A program made the translations under genes and the position numbers. From a bacterium (GTDB taxonomy: Bacteria > Hydrothermota > UBA3072 > B12-G15), in the NCBI GenBank assembly GCA_003646055.1, contig QNDZ01000118.1, forward strand, positions 1-5,478: a stretch of 5,478 nt of DNA, read 5' to 3'. Shown here piece after piece: positions 1-5,478 of this stretch (positions within the stretch are counted from its first letter, which is position 1; each line of letters begins with the position of its first letter). The notes under the pieces were generated by a model, which saw only the letters and a program-made list of their open reading frames with translations, was not told the DNA's origin and did not search any database.

Positions 1-59
1 CCTTCCCCCCTCACATCCCTGAAACCTTTCCTTGTCCCAACCTTGATTATTCCTATCAT
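1..59 (-). CDS. Start of a gene running off the left edge; possible PurS-like N-terminus
   Basis: Only the first 19 codons and two bases of the next are visible. The ATG at 59-57 overlaps the TGA of the upstream radical SAM gene in a 4-nt ATGA junction. A good ribosome binding site, AAGGGG at 71-66, lies 6 nt upstream. The peptide begins MIGIIKVGTRKGFRDVRGE, and its Arg (AGG) and Ile (ATA/ATC) codons match the neighbours. The pattern of a hydrophobic strand, then K-G-F-x-D, then G-E resembles the start of PurS and of PurS-like regions in formylglycinamidine ribonucleotide (FGAM) synthases. Such a gene would fit a cluster containing purM. That identity is inference from a very short stretch. 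A second ATG at 63-61 opens another frame without a stop, but it sits only 2 nt from the AAGGGG and is less likely. Confidence 0.5.
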   Translation of the reverse strand, partial: MIGIIKVGTRKGFRDVRGE

Positions 60-976
60 CCATAACCCCTTGCATTTTGTATCCATCCTCTAAATTCTTT
101 CGCACAATTCAGAGCACTCTCATACTCCTCATGGGTGATGAACCTGGAAATCTCAGAATACTTATGTGCCTTATAAGCAGGGAAGTACTGGTCCATCAGA
201 CTGATATAGGTATCCTGAGAAACCTCTTCCCTCAAAAACCTGAGAGACTCCTCTGTCCCGCTTATCCCGCTTGGCAGGACAAGGAGCCTGACAAGGAGTC
301 CCCTTACTGCAACCCCATCAACAAGTTTAAGGTCTCCAACCTGTCTGTGCATCTCCTTTACAGCCTCTCTGTTGTGTTCAACATAGTCCTTAACAGCAGA
401 GTATCTGGCTGCATACCTGTTATCACTGTATCTCATATCAGGCATGTAAATATCAATAATACCTTCAAGTAATCTTAAAACCTCAAGGGATTCGTATCCA
501 AATGTGTTATATACTATTGGTATGTTTAAACCTCTTTTTGAAGCGAGATAAATCCCATGAACAATCTGGGGAACATAATGGGTTGGGGTAACAAAGTTGA
601 TGTTGTGTGCACCTGAATTCTGGAGATAAATCATCATGCTGGCAAGTTCCTCTGGTGTGGTTTCATTCCCGTTCCCCATCTGTGATATGGGATAATTCTG
701 GCAATACACACACCTTGAAAGACAATGGGTGAGGAATATGGTTCCAGAACCGTTCCGACCACTGATTGGTGGTTCTTCACCAAAGTGGAGGTTATAACTG
801 GAAACAAAGAGCCTTGAATCTGCCCTGCATGTACCAACCTCACCTTTATCCCTCATAACCCTGCATTCCCTGGGACAGAGTACACAGGGAGAAAGGAGAG
901 AATATGCCTTATCCACCCTCCTCTTCAGTTCATTCTCACCAAGTTTTAAGTATGATGGAACAAATTCCCTCAACAT
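56..976 (-). CDS. Radical SAM protein, PflX-like (COG1313 type)
   Basis: This 306-residue protein belongs to the radical SAM superfamily. The CxxxCxxC motif at C85, C89 and C92 should hold the [4Fe-4S] cluster that cleaves S-adenosylmethionine. A second cysteine group lies N-terminal, C31-x2-C34-PRE-C38 plus C50, and could bind an auxiliary Fe-S cluster. Other family-like stretches are GEEPPISG (66-73), NINFVTPTH (125-133), IDIYMPDMRYSD (174-185) and MDQYFPAYKAH (261-271). Relatives are often labelled putative pyruvate formate-lyase activating enzyme, but no glycyl-radical enzyme is visible here and the substrate is unknown. The length matches what I recall for the family, and the start aligns with the usual FxPSYLKL opening. 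The gene follows the ABC-class ATPase after a 40-nt gap without a clear ribosome binding site, and it overlaps the next gene by 4 nt. The family call is firm; the function is not. Confidence 0.9.
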   Translation of the reverse strand: MLREFVPSYLKLGENELKRRVDKAYSLLSPCVLCPRECRVMRDKGEVGTCRADSRLFVSSYNLHFGEEPPISGRNGSGTIFLTHCLSRCVYCQNYPISQMGNGNETTPEELASMMIYLQNSGAHNINFVTPTHYVPQIVHGIYLASKRGLNIPIVYNTFGYESLEVLRLLEGIIDIYMPDMRYSDNRYAARYSAVKDYVEHNREAVKEMHRQVGDLKLVDGVAVRGLLVRLLVLPSGISGTEESLRFLREEVSQDTYISLMDQYFPAYKAHKYSEISRFITHEEYESALNCAKEFRGWIQNARGYG

Positions 977-983
977 AACTGAA

Positions 984-1012
984 TAGATACAGAATTATTG
1001 AATGGATGTCAA
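984..1012 (-). promoter_or_regulatory. Possible internal promoter before the radical SAM gene
   Basis: The 40-nt gap between the ATPase stop and the radical SAM start contains a perfect TTGACA at 1012-1007. After a spacer of exactly 17 nt comes TATCTA at 989-984, which matches the -10 consensus at only three positions. Transcription from it would begin about at the ATG (976-974), giving a leaderless or nearly leaderless message. That would agree with the lack of a Shine-Dalgarno sequence before this gene. The -10 box is weak and the match could be chance. Confidence 0.3.
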
Positions 1013-1016
1013 CCTC

Positions 1017-2711
1017 TTATCCTGTTTTCAGTTTATGCTTAACCTTGAGGGTTCTCAACCTGTTTAATCCTGCACCAATCTCAATCCCCCTTGGCCTTGA
1101 CAGGTCAAGTAAAAATCCTTTGTTCAGAAAATCCACACCGCTCTGTTTAAGCCTTTCCTCAATCCAGTCAACACACTCCCTTATGGTCTTCTTACCATCC
1201 ATCACATCCTCCCTCATCCTGTAAATTGCCATACCAATCGCCTTTGTCTGTGCTGTTTCAACAATCTGTTCAACACAGGAAAGGTCTATTGTTTCCCTGC
1301 CAAACCCTATCTCATCAATATCCCTTGCCTTTATCTTCACCCTTTTTCCCCTTGATGGGTCAATACTATCTGGTAGAGGTATCCTGTTGTTTGACATACT
1401 TAAACCCTTCCTGGTCTCAATCTTCCTCCTTGTGGGATGAATCCTTATAATCTCCCTTGCCCTTTCACTCACATCGTATGGTATAAATTCCTTCATCATT
1501 ATCACCCTGTCAGCAACATCAAGATAGTCACCTGCACCACCCATAACAAGGATTGTTGATATACCAAGGCTTTCGTACAGTTCCCTCACACGGTCAATGA
1601 ATGGTGTTATGGGTTCATTCTCCTTTGCAATCAACTCCTGCATCCTCTCATCCCTTATCATAAAGTTGGTTGCACATGTATCCTCATCAAGCAGGAGAAG
1701 TTTTGCACCGAGTTCTATAAACTCCATGATGTTTGCTGCCTGGGATGTGGAACCACTTGCATTGTCTGTGGAGAACTCCTCTGTATTCTTCCCATAAGGG
1801 AGGTAACTGATGAATGGTGAAATATCAACCTTCTCCACCCTTCTTCCATCTTCAGCCCTTATCTTCACTGCAGTATCTATTGTAACCACGTATTCCCTTC
1901 CATCACCGGGTATGTGAGGATAAACACCCTTTTCAATTGCCCTGAGGAGTGTTGACTTACCATGATACCCACCCCCTGTAATAAGTGTGACTCCCTCTAA
2001 AATACCCATCCCTGATATGGTTTCCCCATGGGAGAGTCTAATCTCTACCCTTAAGGATTCAGGACTTCTGAATGGGACTGCATCTTCAAGGGGTCTATCG
2101 TCAACACCCGTCCTTCGTGGTAAAATTGCTCCATCAGGGATAAATGCAACAATCCCCATTTTCTCAATCTCTTCCTTAATAATGTGATAATTTTTTATAG
2201 TAATCACCCATGTATTGAGTTTCTCTTTATCATATCCCAATATGTGCTTGGCAACATGGGGGATATCGTTGAAAAACATATCCTGTGCCTCTCTACCAGT
2301 TATCCTCCTCCCCCTTGCAGGAAGTCCTATCTGGAGCCTGAATTCTATCTTCCCGTTCCTGAACACAACGTTTGTCCTGTCAAGAATTTCCTGGCCATTC
2401 TTCTGAATGGTTATCAGTCCACTTTTACCAGAGCCCCTTGTCCTTGAAACCCTTTTTGTTCCTTCATACGCCACCCTTCCAAGATAGTCACAAACAGCCA
2501 TCTTTTCGGGAGATTTCAAGAATTCTTCTGGAATGCCCAGTTTTTCAGTGTCAAAAACAATCCTTACCCTTGAGGGTGAGGCAAATGGATCACCCTGAAC
2601 CCTGTCTATAATGAGTGAAAAATCAGGAAATCTGTAAAACCCTTTCAGGTCTTTATAAGCAGGATAACCTTTCCCATCTATACGAGTGAGAATCCTCTTC
2701 AGGTTTTCCAT
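1017..2711 (-). CDS. ABC-class predicted ATPase (COG3044 family)
   Basis: This 564-residue soluble protein matches the conserved but little-studied family of predicted ABC-class ATPases. The N-terminal domain carries IDGKGYPAYKDLKG (11-24), DRVQGDPFASPSRVR (36-50) and a Gly/Arg/Lys-rich segment, RTRGSGKSG (90-98). The ATPase core has a Walker A loop GGGYHGKST (246-254), a signature-like segment ASGSTSQAAN (318-327) in place of LSGGQ, and Walker B LLLLDED (338-344) followed by T-C-ATNFMIRD. The segment VMGGAGDYLDVADRV (389-403) probably supplies the switch region. There are no membrane segments, so it is not a transporter on its own. From memory, a trypanosome homologue (MRB1590) works in mitochondrial RNA editing, which suggests nucleic acid binding; the bacterial role is unknown. 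The ATG lies 13 nt inside the end of tsaD and has only a weak CAGAG upstream, so translation is probably coupled. The MENLKRILTRIDGKGY start agrees with relatives. Confidence 0.9.
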   Translation of the reverse strand: MENLKRILTRIDGKGYPAYKDLKGFYRFPDFSLIIDRVQGDPFASPSRVRIVFDTEKLGIPEEFLKSPEKMAVCDYLGRVAYEGTKRVSRTRGSGKSGLITIQKNGQEILDRTNVVFRNGKIEFRLQIGLPARGRRITGREAQDMFFNDIPHVAKHILGYDKEKLNTWVITIKNYHIIKEEIEKMGIVAFIPDGAILPRRTGVDDRPLEDAVPFRSPESLRVEIRLSHGETISGMGILEGVTLITGGGYHGKSTLLRAIEKGVYPHIPGDGREYVVTIDTAVKIRAEDGRRVEKVDISPFISYLPYGKNTEEFSTDNASGSTSQAANIMEFIELGAKLLLLDEDTCATNFMIRDERMQELIAKENEPITPFIDRVRELYESLGISTILVMGGAGDYLDVADRVIMMKEFIPYDVSERAREIIRIHPTRRKIETRKGLSMSNNRIPLPDSIDPSRGKRVKIKARDIDEIGFGRETIDLSCVEQIVETAQTKAIGMAIYRMREDVMDGKKTIRECVDWIEERLKQSGVDFLNKGFLLDLSRPRGIEIGAGLNRLRTLKVKHKLKTG

Positions 2712-3682
2712 AACTCTGCATTGGGGTCGGCCCTCACATACAGGTCTCCTGGCATACCTGAAAATCTAAGATAACCTGTGAATGCAATCATCCCTGCATT
2801 GTCAGAGGTGAAACCTTTTGGGGGGAAGTACACCTTTTTGAATTCTTCCCTAACCCTCTTCTGCAAGTATGTATTTGCTGAGACACCCCCGGAGATTGCT
2901 ATTGTATCAATCCCTGTTTCATCCCTTGCCCTGATCAGTTTCTTCATCAATCCCTCAATTGCAGCACGCATAAATGCAAGTGAAATCTCTGGTATCTTTT
3001 CCACCCTCTCAACAACAGAGAGTTTCCTGTATGCGTAAAGCACAGCAGTTTTCAGACCACTGTAACTGAAATCAAGACCCGGAGGGTCTGGAACGGGAAA
3101 TGAAAAATCGCTCTTCTCGGCCTTTTTTGCCCACTTCTCAATGGCTGGCCCACCTGGATATCCTATCCCAATGAGCTTTGCCACCTTGTCAAATGCCTCT
3201 CCACAAGCATCATCAAGGGTTGCACCCAGCAATTCATAATGCCCTATTCCATTCACCATATAGAGTTCTGTATGTCCACCTGAAACAACAAGGGCAAGGA
3301 ATTTATCCCCCGGAAACTTTTTCTCTATAAAGGGTGAGAGGAGATGTGCCTCAATGTGGTTTACTGGTATAAGCGGAACACCCAGAGCAAATGAAAGCCC
3401 CTTTGCATAGGATAAACCTGTTAAAAGAGAACCTACAAGACCCGGTCCATAGGTCACAGCAATTCCATCTATTTCATTGAGTTTTATGCCTGCCTGAAAA
3501 ATGGCACTATCAAACACATAGGGCAGTTTCCTTAAGTGGTCCCTTGAGGCAATTTCAGGGACAACCCCTCCATATTCAAGGTGTTCCAGCTGGGTATATA
3601 CTATGTTTGATAGAATGGAGCCATCCTTCAATACAGATACAGATGTTTCATCACAGGAGGTTTCAATCCCCAGTATAATCAT
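2699..3682 (-). CDS. tsaD: tRNA N6-adenosine threonylcarbamoyltransferase TsaD
   Basis: TsaD (Kae1/Gcp/YgjD family) transfers the threonylcarbamoyl group from threonylcarbamoyl-AMP to A37 of tRNAs that read ANN codons. It acts in the cytoplasm, in bacteria with TsaB and TsaE. All expected ASKHA-fold motifs are present in 327 residues, close to the usual 330-345: the phosphate loop GIETSCDETSVSVL (5-18), the metal-binding HIEAH (H109, H113), SGGHTEL (134-140), the DDACGEAFDKVAKL segment ending in GYPGGP at 174-179, SGGVSAN (264-270), and SDNAGMIA (293-300), where D294 should be the third metal ligand. The N-terminal ATG aligns with the family start, overlaps the YbbR-like gene by 4 nt (ATGA) and has GAAGG at 3694-3690, 7 nt upstream. 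TsaB, TsaC and TsaE are not in this window. The gene looks intact and is presumably essential, as in most bacteria. Confidence 0.97.
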   Translation of the reverse strand: MIILGIETSCDETSVSVLKDGSILSNIVYTQLEHLEYGGVVPEIASRDHLRKLPYVFDSAIFQAGIKLNEIDGIAVTYGPGLVGSLLTGLSYAKGLSFALGVPLIPVNHIEAHLLSPFIEKKFPGDKFLALVVSGGHTELYMVNGIGHYELLGATLDDACGEAFDKVAKLIGIGYPGGPAIEKWAKKAEKSDFSFPVPDPPGLDFSYSGLKTAVLYAYRKLSVVERVEKIPEISLAFMRAAIEGLMKKLIRARDETGIDTIAISGGVSANTYLQKRVREEFKKVYFPPKGFTSDNAGMIAFTGYLRFSGMPGDLYVRADPNAELWKT

Positions 3683-4275
3683 GGAACGACCTTCACAACA
3701 GAGGGAATGACCTTGATAAGTTTACCACCCAGTGAAATGGTTGTGTAGTTTCCCTTCACAGGGACAGAATCTGTTAAAACTGATGTAAGATTTTTTAGGT
3801 ACCTTGCTGGGCCGATAACAAGAACGGAGTCAGGGCTTGCCCTCAGTCCATTTGAGAGAACAACCTTAACCTTCTTCTCAACAAGGGAATCCACATCCAG
3901 TGTCATTTCTGCCCTTCCCATCACCCTGAATTCAAGATTACCCGCAATGATGGGGAATTTCACATGTGCTTCATCAAGGGGAATCTTCTTCTTCCCTGGT
4001 TTAATACCCCTGTCCACTTTCACCTCAATGTGTGAATTCTGAAGTATCATAATCTGCCTTTTCTTTGCCTTTATATACAATGTAACAACCTCTGGGGTGT
4101 AAGAAACAACTGTAAATCCATCAGGTACAACGGGTTTTATAGGGAGGTCCAGATTTACCTCAATAACCTGACCACTTACCACATAGAACCACAAGGCCCC
4201 TGCAATAAGCAGGGATAGGATTGCCAGGGGTAGATTTGTTACAAAGGTCTTCAACCTTCTCCTTCTCTCAAGCAT
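3679..4275 (-). CDS. Membrane-anchored YbbR/CdaR-like protein
   Basis: This 198-residue protein starts with a basic stretch (RRRRLK, 4-9) and then one hydrophobic segment at about 14-33 with the LWFYV signature (28-32) typical of the YbbR family. The basic N-terminus predicts the tail inside and the rest outside the membrane, as an uncleaved anchor. The remainder is beta-rich and looks like about two YbbR-type repeats (roughly 37-110 and 115-195), fewer than in longer Firmicutes CdaR proteins. CdaR in Firmicutes regulates the diadenylate cyclase CdaA, usually encoded just upstream; here the upstream gene is an HD nucleotidase and no cyclase is visible, so a link to c-di-AMP is only possible. 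The start is well supported: GAGGAG at 4286-4281 lies 5 nt before the ATG. It overlaps the HD gene by 8 nt and tsaD by 4 nt. Confidence 0.85.
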   Translation of the reverse strand: MLERRRRLKTFVTNLPLAILSLLIAGALWFYVVSGQVIEVNLDLPIKPVVPDGFTVVSYTPEVVTLYIKAKKRQIMILQNSHIEVKVDRGIKPGKKKIPLDEAHVKFPIIAGNLEFRVMGRAEMTLDVDSLVEKKVKVVLSNGLRASPDSVLVIGPARYLKNLTSVLTDSVPVKGNYTTISLGGKLIKVIPSVVKVVP

Positions 4276-4801
4276 CTCTTCTCCTCTCTATCTCTTCAAC
4301 AATCTCTTTTATAATGGGATGAAAATCAAAGTCAACCCTGTTGTCCATATTCTCCCAAAATTCGTCCAGTCTTGTTCCAAGGGACTTCTCATAATCAAGT
4401 ACCTGGAGCAGAAGGTCTATCTTGTCTGCTGCCCTCACAATCATGGCCTCCTCCGTACTTCTCTCCTGAAACTCCTTAAAATCATTTAGAAATTCCTCTG
4501 GTAAACCTGGTATATCATTGAAGGCACTGATTTCATCTATCTTTGCATACCTTTTTGCCTCAAGTGGCAGATCCCCAATCAACCCTTCTGCAAGGTCATG
4601 GACAAGGGCAATCCTTAAAACCTTCTCCCTGTCCACATTTCCAATCAGGGTTGCAAGGAGATAGGAAATGAGTGCAGTTCTATATGTGTGCTCCGCAACT
4701 GTCTCAGGTTCAGGCACACCCCTCAGAACCCAACCTGTTCTTTTCAATCCTTTCAAACGCCCGGCGTATGAAAGAAAATCAACTATCTCTGATACCTTCA
4801 A
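4268..4801 (-). CDS. HD-domain 5'-deoxynucleotidase, HDDC2/YfbR-like
   Basis: This 177-residue HD-domain metal phosphohydrolase has the metal ligands expected for the fold: H38 (AEHTYR), the H68-D69 pair (VHDLAEG) and D126 (RAADKID). E72 and D77 match further active-site residues of E. coli YfbR. The segment LKRTGW at 19-24, followed by R27 and PEPETVAEH, is very close to human HDDC2 and its relatives, which remove the 5'-phosphate from deoxyribonucleoside monophosphates. A role in trimming the nucleotide pool is therefore likely, although the exact substrate cannot be read from the sequence. The start is a TTG (4801-4799) placed 23 nt inside the end of purM; it is chosen because GGGGAGGG at 4815-4808 lies 6 nt upstream and because relatives begin at about this point. 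No ATG or GTG serves better. The gene overlaps the YbbR-like gene by 8 nt. Confidence 0.9.
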   Translation of the reverse strand: MKVSEIVDFLSYAGRLKGLKRTGWVLRGVPEPETVAEHTYRTALISYLLATLIGNVDREKVLRIALVHDLAEGLIGDLPLEAKRYAKIDEISAFNDIPGLPEEFLNDFKEFQERSTEEAMIVRAADKIDLLLQVLDYEKSLGTRLDEFWENMDNRVDFDFHPIIKEIVEEIERRRDA

Positions 4802-5478
4802 GTTTTACCCTCCCCTTACCTTCAACTATCTCACCAATCTCAATACTACCTTCAACCCTGTGCCCAATCACAACCATTCCTATTCCCATATTGAATGTCC
4901 TGTACATCTCACTGTCAGGTATATCCCCCCATTCCTGGAGGAGTTTAAAAAGAACTGGAACTTCCCATGTCCCTGTGTCAATCACACAATCAACATCCTC
5001 TGGCAAAACCCTTGATATATTACCCTCAAAACCTCCACCTGTGATATGCGCAAGCCCTTTAATCTCTTTGATGTGTGGTTTTATGAACTTAAGATAGGAA
5101 ACATGGGGCCTGAGAAGTGCCTCCCCTATACTTTCCCCAAGTTCCTGTATATATGTATCTGGTGTGAATCCCTTTATCTCAAAACAAACCTTCCTTGCAA
5201 GTGTATAACCATTTGTATGGAGGCCTGAGGAAGGAAGTCCATATACCTTATCACCTGATTTTATCTCCTTTCCATCAATAATCCTGCCCTCAACATAACC
5301 TACAATGAAACCTGCAATATCAAAATCACCTTCTTTGTAAAGATCTGGTAACTGGGCTGTTTCTCCACCAATAAGCACAACCCCGTTCTCCCTGCAGGCA
5401 TCTGTTGCACCTTTTATAAACGGTAGTAAAACCCTGTTGTCTATTGTATGACCAGCATAATAGTCAAGGAAGAATAGA
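4779..5478 (-). CDS. purM: Phosphoribosylformylglycinamidine cyclo-ligase PurM, 5' end missing
   Basis: PurM (AIR synthetase) uses ATP to close the imidazole ring, turning FGAM into aminoimidazole ribonucleotide in de novo purine synthesis. The visible part is 232 residues, about two thirds of the usual 340-350; the start lies beyond the right edge. The frame is open from the edge at 5477. Reading in, it gives FFLDYYAG, then LIGGETAQLPDLY, VYGLPSSGLHTNGYTLARK, AHITGGGFEGNISRVLP and MYRTFNMGIGMVVI, all diagnostic of the PurM ATP-grasp-unrelated fold shared with PurL, SelD and HypE. A GTG at 5378 (in VLIGGET) is internal and not the true start. The GGETA motif is followed by Q where E. coli PurM has E. 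The protein ends in EGIRDS, and its last 23 nt hold the start and ribosome binding region of the HD nucleotidase gene, implying coupled translation. It is the most upstream gene seen in this operon. Confidence 0.96.
   Translation of the reverse strand, partial: LFFLDYYAGHTIDNRVLLPFIKGATDACRENGVVLIGGETAQLPDLYKEGDFDIAGFIVGYVEGRIIDGKEIKSGDKVYGLPSSGLHTNGYTLARKVCFEIKGFTPDTYIQELGESIGEALLRPHVSYLKFIKPHIKEIKGLAHITGGGFEGNISRVLPEDVDCVIDTGTWEVPVLFKLLQEWGDIPDSEMYRTFNMGIGMVVIGHRVEGSIEIGEIVEGKGRVKLEGIRDS

Noticed and set aside
77..472. A 131-codon plus-strand reading frame opposite the radical SAM gene
   Set aside because: It is antisense to the well-supported radical SAM protein, has no recognisable domain, and is explained by the same strand composition bias.
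634..843. A 69-codon minus-strand frame inside the radical SAM gene
   Set aside because: It is an out-of-frame reading of the region that encodes the conserved cysteine motif, and shows no motif of its own.
2418..2444. GSGKSG near residues 93-98 of the ABC-class ATPase as a second nucleotide-binding P-loop
   Set aside because: It lacks the preceding hydrophobic strand and the full GxxxxGK[ST] spacing. The true Walker A is at residues 246-254, and this Gly/basic segment is a normal part of the family's N-terminal domain.
4672..5097. A 141-codon plus-strand reading frame, the longest on that strand, opposite purM
   Set aside because: It lies wholly antisense to purM and the start of the HD gene, is rich in Ser, Pro, Leu and Ile as expected from reading the complement of a purine-rich coding strand, and shows no family motif.
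5376..5378. GTG as the start of a short separate gene
   Set aside because: The same frame stays open upstream to the window edge and encodes conserved PurM sequence (FFLDYYAG), so the GTG is an internal Val codon.

Overview
The window is a densely packed bacterial gene cluster in which every supported gene lies on the minus strand, so it reads from right to left. In transcription order it holds: the C-terminal two thirds of purM (purine synthesis; runs off the right edge), an HD-domain 5'-nucleotidase of the HDDC2/YfbR type, a membrane-anchored YbbR/CdaR-like protein, tsaD (tRNA threonylcarbamoyl-adenosine synthesis), a large ABC-class ATPase of the COG3044 type, a PflX-like radical SAM protein, and the first 19 codons of a further gene that runs off the left edge.

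The junctions are very tight. Overlaps are 23, 8, 4 and 13 nt, followed by one 40-nt gap and a final 4-nt ATGA overlap. No terminator-like hairpin was seen between genes. This fits one operon with translational coupling. The only non-coding stretch is the 40-nt gap before the radical SAM gene. It has no clear Shine-Dalgarno sequence but contains a perfect TTGACA with a weak -10 candidate 17 nt downstream.

The organism looks like a bacterium with a compact genome and mid-40s percent GC (estimated by eye). Arg is mostly encoded by AGG/AGA, Ile often by ATA, and the coding strand is strongly purine-rich, a style common in thermophilic or deep-branching lineages. The YbbR protein and the form of TsaD point to Bacteria rather than Archaea. 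I cannot name a phylum from the sequence alone. The long plus-strand reading frames are best explained as by-products of the purine-rich coding strand.

Functionally the cluster mixes nucleotide metabolism (purM, the HD nucleotidase and possibly a PurS-like start at the left edge) with tRNA modification (tsaD), a cell-envelope anchor protein, and two conserved proteins whose roles are poorly defined (the COG3044 ATPase and the radical SAM protein). I found no convincing mobile element, CRISPR array, RNA gene or wholly new system. The points most worth following are the two poorly characterised enzymes next to tsaD, the unusual start context of the radical SAM gene, and the partial gene at the left edge.
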